The notes beneath the pieces were generated by a model, which worked only from the letters and a program-made list of their open reading frames with translations, did not search any database and had not been told where the DNA came from. The translations under genes and the position numbers were made by a program. From assembly GCF_003425685.1 (NCBI RefSeq), contig NZ_QJKM01000020.1:33134-97133 (forward strand): a stretch of 64,000 nucleotides of DNA. The letters run 5' to 3'. This document shows positions 1-8,618 of the stretch, piece after piece (position 1 is the stretch's first letter; each line of letters begins with the position of its first letter). This stretch comes from Rhizobium terrae (GTDB lineage: Bacteria > Pseudomonadota > Alphaproteobacteria > Rhizobiales > Rhizobiaceae).

Positions 1-33
1 GGCGACGTCCCGGAAACCATCTGGCTGGACCCG

Positions 34-1215
34 TCACCGCCGACTTTGATTATTTCGTCGCATGGACAGCACCAGGAGGAGCCCAAGGGTGGCCGACAGA
101 CCGCCGATCATAAACACCGAGGCATAACCCCGCACATCGGCCAGAAGCCCGACGATCGGTCCTGTCGCACCGTAGGCAAGATCCTGAAACGCTGCGAAGC
201 CGCCGACCGCTGTGCCGCGCAGATGCGCCGGCACCTGCTTGACGACCTCCGAGCCCATTGCCGGGAATACCATCGAGCAACCGACGCCCGTCAGCAGCGC
301 ACCGATGAGCGCGGAGCTTGGCCCCGGCGCGAGCCAGAGCAGGTATTGGCCGACCGCTTCCACCGCAAGAGAGACGACCGCGATGCGCAGGCCGCCAAAC
401 CGATCGGGCATGTGGCCGAATAGCAGGCGGACCAGCACGAAGCCGACACCGAAGAATGTCAGCCCCAGACCGGCATAGGGCCAGCCGCGACTCAGGAAAT
501 AGAGCGAAAAGAACGCCCCCAGCGCCGCGAAGCCGACGCCCTGCAATCCGACAGCGGCACCCGGCCGCCAAATCCGGCCGATAATCCGCCAGAACGATTC
601 CCGGTGGCCTGGCTGAGGCGCTACCGCGGGAATCCAAGAGATCGCGATCAAGCCGACGATCGGCAGACCGGTGCAAACGATCATCAACCCGCGGAAGCCG
701 AAACGATCGAGCAGCGCCAGGCCGAGCGGACCGCCGACGGCAAAGGCGCCGTACAAGCCTATGCCGACGAGCGACATTACTTTGCCGGAACGGGCCTGGC
801 CCATCAGCCCAATAGCCCATGTGATCATGCCGACCATCGCCACACTCTCGCCAAGGCCGAGCAGCAGGCGGCCGATGATCAGCAGTTCATAGCTTGGGAT
901 CACCGGCAAATCGGACCAACTCGCCGAAAGGCAGATCAGGCCGGCGGCCGCGTAGATGATCAAGCCGCGCTGCATGCACAACTTGCCGCCTATCCGATCG
1001 GCCAAGGCGCCGGCCCAGCCTCGCGTGAGGATCGTCGACAGAAAGGCGATGCCAACGGCGAGGCCACCGTAAGCGTTGTCGAGGCCGAGGCCTTGCACGA
1101 CATGAATGGTTACGGCCGACAGCGATATGGCGACCGTGAGATAGGATAGAAACAAGGCGGCCGTCAGGGCGACGACGCGGCGATAGGCCGGATCTGGCCG
1201 TTGAATAGCAGGCAT
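34..1215 (-). CDS. MFS transporter
   Basis: Encodes a 393-residue inner-membrane protein with about 12 hydrophobic segments, typical of a major facilitator superfamily transporter. Conserved MFS features are visible: a loop 2-3 motif of the form ADRIGGK near residue 75, and a second-half equivalent reading MPDRFGG near residue 270. Substrate cannot be told from sequence. I chose the ATG at 1213-1215 because a GGAG lies 9 nt upstream; a GTG two codons earlier (1221) is the alternative. It is separated from its upstream neighbour by a short 8-bp tandem repeat, and the gene stands alone on the minus strand. Confidence 0.85.
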   Translation of the reverse strand: MPAIQRPDPAYRRVVALTAALFLSYLTVAISLSAVTIHVVQGLGLDNAYGGLAVGIAFLSTILTRGWAGALADRIGGKLCMQRGLIIYAAAGLICLSASWSDLPVIPSYELLIIGRLLLGLGESVAMVGMITWAIGLMGQARSGKVMSLVGIGLYGAFAVGGPLGLALLDRFGFRGLMIVCTGLPIVGLIAISWIPAVAPQPGHRESFWRIIGRIWRPGAAVGLQGVGFAALGAFFSLYFLSRGWPYAGLGLTFFGVGFVLVRLLFGHMPDRFGGLRIAVVSLAVEAVGQYLLWLAPGPSSALIGALLTGVGCSMVFPAMGSEVVKQVPAHLRGTAVGGFAAFQDLAYGATGPIVGLLADVRGYASVFMIGGLSATLGLLLVLSMRRNNQSRR

Positions 1216-1285
1216 GCTCACGCACTCCGAATAGGGACCGCGACCGGGAGGCGGCGCAAAGCGCCGTTTTGCGGGATGGATCGCC

Positions 1286-1317
1286 GGGTCGGTGGGTCGA
1301 TGGGTCGATGGGTGCGT
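1286..1317. repeat. 8-bp tandem repeat (4 units)
   Basis: Four consecutive 8-bp units: GGGTCGGT, GGGTCGAT, GGGTCGAT and the degenerate GGGTGCGT. They lie upstream of the MFS gene, in non-coding DNA. Such a short array can change copy number by slippage. Confidence 0.7.
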
Positions 1318-1382
1318 TGGTTAACGTGAACGCTTACGGCCGGACGTAAATACGTGCGCGGCGTCGAGAGCTTTGAACGCGA

Positions 1383-2276
1383 TTACCGGGCGTAGTAGCC
1401 AGGTTGATCGAGATCGGCGAGAAGGCTGGGGCCGGAAGGCTGCCAGTCGAGCAATGTCCGGGTCCGTGCGCTGGAGGCGGCCATGTCTGCGCCTGCCATA
1501 GCGGCGAACCATCCGAAGTGTTCCCGCGGGCGTGCCTCGACCGGAAGGCCAAGCCGTCCGCCGATTACAGTGGCGATCTCCTCGAAGGGGACAGCCTCGT
1601 CGGCGACTGCGTGATACACCGGTTCCGTCACGCCCTGTTCCAGAGCGAGCCGATAGACGCGTGCCGCATCCGGCCTATGGATACCTGACCAGCAGTTCTG
1701 TCCTCCGTCGATATAGGCCGATACGCCCGTCTCACGCGCCAGCTTCACGAGGATCGGAATAAATCCATAATCGCCGATCCCGTGTACCGATGGTGCAAGC
1801 CGCACGGTCGCCGCGGAGAGGCCGCGTTCAGCCAGCGCTCTCGCGGCGGTTTCCGACTTTCGCGGGGCGGCCGGGCTGGGGAGATCGTGTTCGGTGGCGC
1901 CTCGCGGCAGGCCGGACAAGCCGGACGTAACCAGCAGAGGCCGGTTCGATCCTTCGAGGGCACCGCCGAGGATCTCGATCACCCGCTGGTCGAGGGCGGC
2001 ACTTTCGAGGAATTTAGGGAAGCCGTTGTTGAAATCGGCGTGAATGAAGTCGTGGTTGAAAGCAGTATGGACGACGGCGTCTGCCGCCGACGCGGCCTCG
2101 CGCAGAACATCAAGGTGATCCAGCGAACCCTGGATCACCTTGGCGCCGGCAGCGGCAAGACGTTCGGCCTTCGAGAAAGAGCGGGCAAGGCCAGTGACGC
2201 GATGGCCGGCGCTCAGAAGCTCCTCCACGATAGCCGAGCCGACCCAGCCGGTGGCACCTGTTACGAACACGCGCAT
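1383..2276 (-). CDS. SDR family NAD(P)-dependent oxidoreductase
   Basis: 297-residue protein starting MRVFVTGATGWVGS, the N-terminal Rossmann glycine motif (GxxGxxG) of extended or atypical short-chain dehydrogenases acting on nucleotide-sugar-like or small organic substrates. The start at 2276 is supported by GGAG 8 nt upstream; a longer reading frame to 2429 would run into the next gene. It lies 40 bp downstream of a methyltransferase on the same strand, and a TetR regulator is divergent beyond that, so the pair probably forms one regulated unit. Substrate unknown. Confidence 0.85.
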   Translation of the reverse strand: MRVFVTGATGWVGSAIVEELLSAGHRVTGLARSFSKAERLAAAGAKVIQGSLDHLDVLREAASAADAVVHTAFNHDFIHADFNNGFPKFLESAALDQRVIEILGGALEGSNRPLLVTSGLSGLPRGATEHDLPSPAAPRKSETAARALAERGLSAATVRLAPSVHGIGDYGFIPILVKLARETGVSAYIDGGQNCWSGIHRPDAARVYRLALEQGVTEPVYHAVADEAVPFEEIATVIGGRLGLPVEARPREHFGWFAAMAGADMAASSARTRTLLDWQPSGPSLLADLDQPGYYAR

Positions 2277-2316
2277 GATGTTTCTCCGATCTTGGGAATT
2301 GGGGGCGGCGTCGGAT

Positions 2317-2985
2317 TCACGACATCCGCATGGACAGTTCGACATCGTCTGCGAAAGGCACGGAGATGTAGCCGGACGCGGTTGAGCGAACACGGGCAAG
2401 GTAGTCCGGGCAGTAATCCAAGCAGGCATCGGCGTTGTCCGCGACGACGAGAGCGCCCGGCCTGAGACGGTCCTCCACCAGATCCAGGACCTCGCGGTAG
2501 AGGGACTTGGCTCCGTCGAGCAGCAGCAGATCGATCGTTTCGGGAAGATCGGAACTCAAGGTCTCGAGCGCATCACCCTCTCTGATTTCGACAAGATCGA
2601 TCAGCCCTCCGTCGGCCAGGTTTTGCCGCGCGCGAACTATCTTCGAAGGCTCGAACTCGCTGGTGATCACTCGCCCGCCACCGTTGTCTCGTAGCGCTGC
2701 GGCAAGGTGAAGCGTTGAGATACCGAATGATGTCCCGAACTCGACGATCGATTTTGCGCCGCAACTGCGGGCAAGCATGTAGAGCATCGTGCCTGTCTCG
2801 CGCGACACCGGGAGCCAGAGATCCTTCAGCCGCCCGTATAAATCGAGATACTCCGTTTTGCTGCGCAGGAGACGCTCAAGTTCGTCGTGCGAAAGCGAGG
2901 CCATCCCCGGGCTCGACGCTGCGTCAGCTTCGGCAAACAGGCGATCGAGAAGCGGTGCGAGAGGTTCTGTCGTCAGGGCGGTCAT
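2317..2985 (-). CDS. class I SAM-dependent O-methyltransferase
   Basis: 222-residue protein with the SAM-binding motif I VEFGTSFGIST around residue 75 and an acidic motif LLLDGAKSLYREVL followed by PGALVVADNADA, characteristic of the catechol/caffeoyl-CoA-type O-methyltransferase fold. Start at 2985 has GGAG 6 nt upstream. It precedes the SDR gene and is divergent from tetR at 3076 with about 90 bp between, so this intergenic stretch probably holds the shared operator. The methyl acceptor is unknown. Confidence 0.82.
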   Translation of the reverse strand: MTALTTEPLAPLLDRLFAEADAASSPGMASLSHDELERLLRSKTEYLDLYGRLKDLWLPVSRETGTMLYMLARSCGAKSIVEFGTSFGISTLHLAAALRDNGGGRVITSEFEPSKIVRARQNLADGGLIDLVEIREGDALETLSSDLPETIDLLLLDGAKSLYREVLDLVEDRLRPGALVVADNADACLDYCPDYLARVRSTASGYISVPFADDVELSMRMS

Positions 2986-3075
2986 GAAAAGCTCCGTGCA
3001 GGAAAGCGACTTGTGCTGAAACCGAAAATACGAATAAATCGTCGCATTCGCTAATCGCATTGCCGGGCATCCTCG

Positions 3076-3717
3076 ATGGCTGATCAACCAAGTACCCGTA
3101 TATCCTCACGAAAACGGCCGAAGCAGGCCCGTTCGAACGAGCTTGTTCAGGCCATTTTGCAGGCTGCTGTTCAGGTTTTGGCAGAGGAGGGGGCGCAGAG
3201 ATTCACGACCGCTCGGGTGGCGGAAAGAGCCGGCGTGAGCATCGGATCGCTCTACCAGTATTTTCCGAACAAGGCCGCGATCCTTTTTCGATTGCAAAGC
3301 GACGAGTGGCGGCAGACCGCGGATCTTCTGCGGCGCATTCTGGATGATCGCTCACAATCGCCGCTTCAGCGGCTACGGGCCCTCGTTCATGCCTTTATCC
3401 GGTCCGAATGCGAGGAAGCGGCGGTCCGCATCGCGCTCGATGACGCCGCTCCGCTCTATCGTGATGCGCCCGAAGCCCGAGAGGCAAAGGAGGAGGGCGC
3501 TCCCATCTTCGGAAGTTTTATGCGGGAAGCGCTTCCCCACGGGACCGATATCGCTCGGCAGCTTGCCTCCGACCTGATCATGACGACGATGAGCACTGTT
3601 GGTAAGGAGTTTTCAGAGACACCACGCAGTCTGACTGAAATAGAAGCCTTTGCCGACGCGATGGCTGACATGTTCTGCGCCTACATTCGTAGCATCGCTG
3701 ACAAAGGTAGATCATAG
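3076..3717 (+). CDS. TetR/AcrR family transcriptional regulator
   Basis: 213-residue repressor-type protein. The N-terminal helix-turn-helix spans about residues 20-65: a helix with AILQAAVQVLAEEG, then FTTARVAERAGVSIGSLYQYFPNKAAIL, the TetR recognition-helix signature. The C-terminal domain would bind ligand and dimerise. It is divergent from the methyltransferase-SDR pair, the usual arrangement for local control. The 90-bp gap contains AT-rich DNA and a weak CGAAT-N10-ATTCG inverted repeat at 3031-3050, a possible operator. Confidence 0.9.
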   Translation: MADQPSTRISSRKRPKQARSNELVQAILQAAVQVLAEEGAQRFTTARVAERAGVSIGSLYQYFPNKAAILFRLQSDEWRQTADLLRRILDDRSQSPLQRLRALVHAFIRSECEEAAVRIALDDAAPLYRDAPEAREAKEEGAPIFGSFMREALPHGTDIARQLASDLIMTTMSTVGKEFSETPRSLTEIEAFADAMADMFCAYIRSIADKGRS

Positions 3718-3940
3718 CGACGGAAGCATTTGTGGAGAATGGAGATGGCGGCAGCGCTGTGGCCGCCGGTCGATCCAGTGGGCGCCGGCTCAGCTCCCAT
3801 CAAGAGCACCAATGATCGTTGTGCTGCCGGTCTGGTATCTTGCGCTCGGCCGATCACCGGGACGCCAAAACTAGGACAAACTCCGATTAGCCCATCGAGG
3901 GGAGTGAGCAGAATATCGTAGTTTAGAGGGTCCTAGACGG

Positions 3941-3967
3941 CTAGAGCGCGCTTTTGGCGCGCTCTAG
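3941..3967. repeat. 11-bp perfect inverted repeat
   Basis: CTAGAGCGCGC (3941-3951) and GCGCGCTCTAG (3957-3967) form an 11-bp stem with a 5-nt loop just 3' of tRNA-Asn (minus strand). It may terminate or protect the tRNA transcript, but no T-run follows on the tRNA's strand, so it is not a canonical intrinsic terminator. Confidence 0.6.
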
Positions 3968-3975
3968 CGAAAAAC

Positions 3976-4050
3976 TGGCTCCCCGGGCCGGATTCGAACC
4001 GGCGACCTGTCGATTAACAGTCGAATGCTCTACCGCTGAGCTACCAGGGA
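3976..4050 (-). tRNA. tRNA-Asn (GTT)
   Basis: Reads on the minus strand as a complete cloverleaf: acceptor TCCCTGG paired with CCGGGGA, D-arm GCTC..GAGC, anticodon loop CTGTTAA (anticodon GTT), T-arm GCCGG TTCGAAT CCGGC, discriminator G and an encoded CCA. 75 nt including CCA. Confidence 0.97.
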
Positions 4051-4208
4051 TCATCCGCTCGGTGGCGGCGTGTGCGGCGGGTAATACAAATGCTTTGCCG
4101 TTTTGCCAAGCGGTTTTTGCAAAAAAATCAAACTTGGATGTTTTATCCCCGTTTAAGCCCCCATATGCGGGGGGACTGGCCTTCGGCGGCGGCAAGGAGC
4201 GACGGAGT

Positions 4209-4496
4209 TTGACGGAAGAACGGAAAGCGACGAGATTCGGCATCGACCCGAAAAACGGCAAACTGGCACTCGGCAGCTGGCAGATACCCATGCCGCGGTC
4301 GCGAACCGGGCGAGTCGCCATCGGTATGGGCCTGATTTTCGGCGGCACCCTCGGTTTCTTGCCGGTCCTCGGGTTCTGGATGCTGCCGCTCGGTTTTCTG
4401 GTCCTGTCGCACGATCTGCCCGCCGTCCGGCGTCAGCGGCGCAGGACGGCGATCTGGTGGGCAAGGCGGCGGGCGGGCAAGACCCAGCAGAAGTGA
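4209..4496 (+). CDS. small two-TM membrane protein, hypothetical
   Basis: 95 residues from a TTG start with AAGGAG 9 nt upstream; a longer open frame upstream runs through the antisense of tRNA-Asn and is rejected. After a charged N-terminus there is a hydrophobic hairpin (IGMGLIFGGTLGFLPVLG then FWMLPLGFLVLS), ending in an Arg/Lys-rich tail, which predicts two membrane helices with a cytoplasmic basic C-terminus. It resembles small conserved rhizobial membrane proteins of unknown function. It faces the convergent ExoD-like gene. Confidence 0.65.
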   Translation: MTEERKATRFGIDPKNGKLALGSWQIPMPRSRTGRVAIGMGLIFGGTLGFLPVLGFWMLPLGFLVLSHDLPAVRRQRRRTAIWWARRRAGKTQQK

Positions 4497-4559
4497 CGGC
4501 CACCGACAGCCGGTCGACCGCCGCTTCGGACTTTCGTCAGCCAAGTCGCGAAAGGGACG

Positions 4560-5201
4560 TCACGCAAAAAGGGAGGCGATTCCCTGGCCGGCGCTGAAGG
4601 CGGCATAGGCAAGCACGCCGAAATAGACCACCGTGATGACGTTGAAGAGATAACCGCCGAGCACGACGAGCCCGTCGCGCTGCATCATGCCGGTCGAAAG
4701 CATGAGGATGGCGATGCCCGGCAGCGTGTTGGAAAAGGGCACGAGGCCGAGAGGAAACATCAGAAGCACGCCGGCCGCCGTGATGGCGAGGCCGTTGAGG
4801 CGATTGACCATCCGGCCGGTGGTCAAACCCGACAGGCGCGGCTTCAGGAAACGGTCGAGGCGAGAGACGATGTTGGCGCCCTTTTCGAGGGCGGGCACCA
4901 GCTTGCCGGTGTCGAGCTGCCGGTCGAGGATCCTTTTCGGCAGCCAGGGCAGGCGGTTCGCCGTGATCGCCAGGCTGATCAATATGATGGCCGCGCCGAA
5001 GACGGTGCTGACGCCGGGGATCGAGACCGGGAGGAGGAAGGGCAGGGAGGCGATGGCGCAGATGACGAGGAGACCTTGTTCGCCCACCGCGTCCATGAGC
5101 TCGCGCAATGTCACCGACTGGCCTCTGATGCCGCTGATCAGCTGCCGCAGCATGCCGCTCAGCGAGGTCGAGGTATCTTCGAATTCGAGACTTCCGTTCA
5201 A
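4560..5201 (-). CDS. exoD: ExoD family exopolysaccharide synthesis protein
   Basis: About 213 residues of an ExoD-family integral membrane protein. The N-terminal third contains LRELMDAVGEQGLLVICAI followed by the family's proline-rich turn LPFLLPVSIPGVSTVFG; further hydrophobic segments follow to the C-terminus (ITAAGVLLMFPLGLVPFSN and VVLGGYLFNVITVVYFG). ExoD of Sinorhizobium affects exopolysaccharide production and alkali tolerance. Start is uncertain: TTG at 5201 has GGAG close upstream and gives family length, while ATG at 5246 lacks a ribosome site. A 34-codon hydrophobic ORF lies upstream on the same strand. Confidence 0.8.
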   Translation of the reverse strand: MNGSLEFEDTSTSLSGMLRQLISGIRGQSVTLRELMDAVGEQGLLVICAIASLPFLLPVSIPGVSTVFGAAIILISLAITANRLPWLPKRILDRQLDTGKLVPALEKGANIVSRLDRFLKPRLSGLTTGRMVNRLNGLAITAAGVLLMFPLGLVPFSNTLPGIAILMLSTGMMQRDGLVVLGGYLFNVITVVYFGVLAYAAFSAGQGIASLFA

Positions 5202-5323
5202 ATCGATGCTCCGCGCAGCCGTCAGTGCCGGGATGCATAGCAGCATTCGGGTGCTGCGCAAAGGCGCACGTTTGCCTGCGCGGCTTGAACGTCCGCCGGG
5301 GCTCGTGGAAGGCCGGGAACTTC

Positions 5324-5428
5324 CTATTTCGACTGCGCCCAATAATCATAGGCGCCGCAGGCCAGCACGACCGCAAGGATCGCCAGCACGACGGGATTGA
5401 GCGTGGTGATGAATTCCAGATACTGCAT
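5324..5428 (-). CDS. 34-residue small membrane protein (putative)
   Basis: Short ORF starting MQYLEFITTLNPVVL and ending YDYWAQSK. A central stretch of about 17 hydrophobic residues (NPVVLAILAVVLACGA) predicts one membrane helix. A strong GAGGAG lies 6 nt before the ATG, which is better than most annotated starts nearby. It lies about 80-120 nt upstream of the ExoD-like gene on the same strand, suggesting co-transcription. No homology is known to me; function unknown. Confidence 0.5.
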   Translation of the reverse strand: MQYLEFITTLNPVVLAILAVVLACGAYDYWAQSK

Positions 5429-5599
5429 GACGGTCTCCTCTTACCGCATGTCCGCCGCCCGGCGTCTCCTCCGCCTGACAACGATGCATATCCTACCACT
5501 GATCCGCGTACTTCGCCACATCAGTGATGCAGCAGGGACTCTGGCGCAGATCGTCCCGAATCACTAGGATCGTTCCCGGGATTGAAGACGAGGGCGAAT

Positions 5600-5938
5600 A
5601 TGCGGTTCAGAGTGATCGAGGGCGGGCTTGCGGACCGCCCGTCGAAGCCTGCCGACGTGGCGGAAGTCCACGAAGGTCTGCCAAGGCGCGGGTTGATGCG
5701 CGACTTGATGTGCGACGGGGGGCGCGATCCAAAACGCGACGACGTGCTGCGGGAGGCCGAGCGACGGCTGAAAGCTGCCGGATACGAGACATGGCGCAAC
5801 CGTCATATGCTGACGGGTATCCCCATCCCGCGCGAAATCAGCTATCTGGCCATGCAGATCGGCTATGTAGCGGACGCGCTGGGCCGATTGGCCGTCATCC
5901 CGCCGGATTTCGATTCGGATATCTATTGGCCGGCATAA
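5600..5938 (+). CDS. hypothetical protein
   Basis: 112 residues starting MRFRVIEGGL, with GAGGG about 5 nt upstream of the ATG. The middle is charged (DVLREAERRLKAAGYETWRNRHML). The C-terminal part reads GIPIPREISYLAMQIGYVADALGRLAVIPPDFDSD. No membrane segment or signal peptide. I do not recognise a family; a soluble cytoplasmic protein is likely. Confidence 0.6.
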   Translation: MRFRVIEGGLADRPSKPADVAEVHEGLPRRGLMRDLMCDGGRDPKRDDVLREAERRLKAAGYETWRNRHMLTGIPIPREISYLAMQIGYVADALGRLAVIPPDFDSDIYWPA

Positions 5939-5959
5939 GCGTCGCCTTGGTGGAGACGC

Positions 5960-6076
5960 CTAGAACAGGGCCATGAACAGATGCCCTACGTAAAGAATAC
6001 TGGAAAGCGACCCTATGGTCGCGCACGCCGCTACGGCGTCGGAGACAGTGAGCTTCATACTGATCATCGCCGTCAT
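5960..6076 (-). CDS. 38-residue small hydrophobic ORF (putative)
   Basis: Reads MTAMISMKLTVSDAVAACAT and continues with a hydrophobic stretch ending VGHLFMALF. An AAGGA lies 5 nt upstream of the ATG. One membrane helix is predicted. It occupies an otherwise empty 280-bp gap. Evidence is only ORF, ribosome site and hydrophobicity. Confidence 0.3.
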   Translation of the reverse strand: MTAMISMKLTVSDAVAACATIGSLSSILYVGHLFMALF

Positions 6077-6218
6077 GGCGATCCTTCTCATAAGGATTAT
6101 GGCGACAACATCGCCGCCGCGCACAATTTTAGGAGAAAGCTTTTAAGAAACTTCTGAATAAGAATGTTTAACAATGTCTTGCGCCGACCGGCCTCGCCGG
6201 CGCAGGAGTGGCACGGCG

Positions 6219-6476
6219 TCAGGACAGCATCTTGGCTTCGATACTTGCAAGTACGAAGGTCTCGCGCACCTTTTCGAGCGGAATATTGCGCTGCAGGCAG
6301 GCAGCGCACTCTTTTAAAGCCCTGATATAATAGGTGCCTTCACGCACCGGCCAACGCCAGTTAAGATATTCCAGAGCCTCTCTTGGCCCTCGGATCGTCT
6401 CGGGAAAACCATATCCGACCCGGACTCTGACTGGCGAACTCCAAAGAACTTCGCTCGCCTCAGCTACGTCACGCAT
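6219..6476 (-). CDS. DUF982 domain protein
   Basis: 85 residues. The core matches the rhizobial DUF982 pattern: a beta strand around VLWSSPVRVRVGYG, then REALEYLNWRWPVREGTYYIRALKECAACL, ending with PLEKVRETFVLASIEAKM (the A..A.I/VEA helix). These short proteins are abundant in Rhizobiales and their function is unknown. Start at 6476 is chosen by domain position; an in-frame ATG at 6494 is possible. It is divergent from the KTSC gene. A second member lies at 60258-60503. Confidence 0.75.
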   Translation of the reverse strand: MRDVAEASEVLWSSPVRVRVGYGFPETIRGPREALEYLNWRWPVREGTYYIRALKECAACLQRNIPLEKVRETFVLASIEAKMLS

Positions 6477-6643
6477 TGTTCCACACCCTTGCATTACGGC
6501 GTGGACAACTCGTCGGGGAGGGTTTGGTTCCAGGTTATGATGAATTTTCCATGAATTGCACCCCCGGCTGTTTCCAGCTGCCGCCGCGCTTGACGCGGAC
6601 CATCTCAGATGGGTTAATGCTGCAGGTGCGAATGGAGCGTGCG

Positions 6644-6940
6644 ATGCAGTGGATATCCCTGAACAGCAGGCATTTGAAGGCCGCATGTTACGATCCGGAT
6701 CGGCAGCGTCTTTTCATTAAAACCACGGGCGGTTCGGTTCGCCGCTACACCGGCATTCTGCCACACATGTTCGAAAATCTGATCGCTTCGGACGATCAGC
6801 AATTCTACTGCCGCATCTATATCGAGCCTTCCTTGGTGTCGGATCGGCCAGGCCCTGCCAAGATCGCCGCCTATTTGCTGAAGGTCGGCGTCGTCGGGGC
6901 GGGAGCCCTGCTGCTGTCCGCGCCGGGGCTCGTCCTGTAG
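6644..6940 (+). CDS. KTSC domain protein with C-terminal membrane segment
   Basis: 98 residues from ATG 6644 (GGAG 6 nt upstream). Residues 1-60 (MQWISLNSRHLKAACYDPDR then LFIKTTGGSVRRYTGILPHMFENLI) look like a KTSC domain, a short fold found in phage-related proteins, lysyl-tRNA synthetases and small bacterial proteins. The C-terminal 25 residues (AAYLLKVGVVGAGALLLSAP) form a probable membrane helix. Function unknown. Confidence 0.55.
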   Translation: MQWISLNSRHLKAACYDPDRQRLFIKTTGGSVRRYTGILPHMFENLIASDDQQFYCRIYIEPSLVSDRPGPAKIAAYLLKVGVVGAGALLLSAPGLVL

Positions 6941-7137
6941 CAAGAGGGCTGTCCGGTGGTGAAGATGGCCGTGCCGGAGGCGGAACGGCCATTCTCGCGG
7001 TTCGAGAGGTTTTGCGCCGAAGGGCGCCTCGCAACACATTTCGGGAATCGACCGGATGTTTTTCGGAAATGCTCTCTTGCACCGTCATTCGATTCGTTCT
7101 AAACGCCCGACACCACTCGCTCTTCATGCGTTCGGAC

Positions 7138-7211
7138 GGCCTCGTGGCGGAGTGGTGACGCAGAGGACTGCAAATCCTTGCACCCCGGTTCGATTCCGGG
7201 CGAGGCCTCCA
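7138..7211 (+). tRNA. tRNA-Cys (GCA)
   Basis: Cloverleaf with acceptor GGCCTCG/CGAGGCC, anticodon stem AGGA/TCCT around loop CTGCAAA (anticodon GCA), T-arm CCCGG TTCGATT CCGGG, discriminator T and encoded CCA. 74 nt. Confidence 0.97.
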
Positions 7212-7384
7212 TCTCCCCCTCATTCAACCCTGTTGCTAAAATCCATTCTTCCTTTGGAACCAAGCGTTTACCACAAGGCTTTGTGTGCGCTGCAACATGG
7301 TTAATTTTTAACTTTCTCCCTTTAGGCTCGGAACTGAAAGACCTGTTCATCGCTTTTAGCGGGTCAGAACGGAGGGAAAGCGAC

Positions 7385-7582
7385 ATGATCACGAAAATCA
7401 TCACCGTATGGCGTCAGCCGACCAACGATTTCGAAGGCACGGGCACGTTCGCAGACGGTATTTTTCCGCTCACGCTCGCCGAGCAATCCGCTTTCGACAG
7501 GGGGCACAGCCTGCGGACATCCTACGGTCGGGACTACACGACCGCCCGCAAGCTCGAAGAAGCGCCGCCCGCTTACGCCTGA
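7385..7582 (+). CDS. hypothetical protein, 65 aa
   Basis: Starts MITKIITVWRQPTNDFEGTG with GGAGGG well placed upstream of ATG 7385. The protein is small, soluble and mildly acidic, with an aromatic-rich middle (GRDYTTARKLEE). It lies downstream of tRNA-Cys. I do not recognise it. Confidence 0.55.
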   Translation: MITKIITVWRQPTNDFEGTGTFADGIFPLTLAEQSAFDRGHSLRTSYGRDYTTARKLEEAPPAYA

Positions 7583-7733
7583 CCTCGCAAATCCGGTCGG
7601 ACGCGCTCTCCGACCTTGTGATTTCCTGCGGTTTTTTTCATCCTAACCGGGCTGTGTCTTGAAAGCGTGTCCAGGCGTCAGTAAGACGGACGGATATGGA
7701 CCGGCGGGTGCCGGGTGATTTGGGACACTCAAG

Positions 7734-8387
7734 ATGATGGATTTCGAAGCAGCGCGGACGAAGATGGTGGAAAATCAGATCCGCACCACCGATGTCACGT
7801 CGCATTCGGTTCTGCGGGCTTTCTATACCGTTCCGCGCGAAGCCTTCGTGCCGGCCAAGGCCAAGTCGCTTGCCTATATCGATACGGATATCGAGGTGGC
7901 GCCGGGCCGCTACCTCATGGAAGCCTCGCCGCTTGCCAAGCTCCTGCAGCTTGCCGCCGTTACCAAGAATGACGTGGTGCTCGAAATCGGCGCCGGCAGC
8001 GGTTATGCATCCGCGATCCTCTCCCTGCTCGCCGATTCCGTGGTTTCGCTGGAATCGGACGAGGCCCTGGCAAGCCAGGCCTCGGTAACGCTTTCCTCGC
8101 TCGGCTACGACAATGTCGCCATCGTCACCGGCGCCCTCGAAAATGGCTATGCCGGCGAGGCGCCGTACGATCTGATTTTCGTCAATGGTGCGGTCGAGGA
8201 AGTTCCTGCTGCTTTGATCGATCAATTGAGGGACGGTGGCCGTCTGGTGGCTGTCATCGGATACGGCAACGCCGCCCAGGCGAAGGTCCTTGTACGCGAA
8301 CAGGGCGTTGTCTCCGAGAGCGCTTTCTTCAATGCCTCCGTCAAGCCTCTGCCGGGCTTCCGCAAGGCACGGGAATTTGTTTTCTGA
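7734..8387 (+). CDS. protein-L-isoaspartate O-methyltransferase family protein (PCMT paralogue)
   Basis: 217 residues of the PCMT family. N-terminal MVENQIRTTDV and VPREAFVPAKAKSLAYIDTDI correspond to the substrate-contact region; the SAM motif is VVLEIGAGSGYASAIL at about residues 81-96, followed by VVSLESDEAL. This is a divergent paralogue: the usual TVP..FVP..L..AY pattern is only partly kept, so repair of isoaspartyl residues is not certain. A second, more canonical Pcm is at 29949. In other rhizobia, as I recall, this paralogue precedes tolC; here popZ follows instead. Confidence 0.8.
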   Translation: MMDFEAARTKMVENQIRTTDVTSHSVLRAFYTVPREAFVPAKAKSLAYIDTDIEVAPGRYLMEASPLAKLLQLAAVTKNDVVLEIGAGSGYASAILSLLADSVVSLESDEALASQASVTLSSLGYDNVAIVTGALENGYAGEAPYDLIFVNGAVEEVPAALIDQLRDGGRLVAVIGYGNAAQAKVLVREQGVVSESAFFNASVKPLPGFRKAREFVF

Positions 8388-8618
8388 TCCTTGCCCTTTT
8401 GTCGACGCAAGGGGCCTCTTTCTCGTCTGTCGCGGTCTCCTGCGATCCATCGGGGCAAGTGTGACATCCGGGATTCACTTCTCCAACAAAACTGTGTATC
8501 GGTAGGCAGCCTGGGGCACTTGTCATTGTTTCCAGCCCCCCCAACACCTTAGAGTGACGTCGATTCGGAGCTTCCTCGTTCGGAGCCGAATCGAGTACCG
8601 GTAACAGCGGGGATAGAA

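Noticed and set aside
3954..4208. N-terminal extension of the 4209 gene
   Set aside because: The open frame runs through the antisense of tRNA-Asn; the TTG with AAGGAG at 4209 is a better start.
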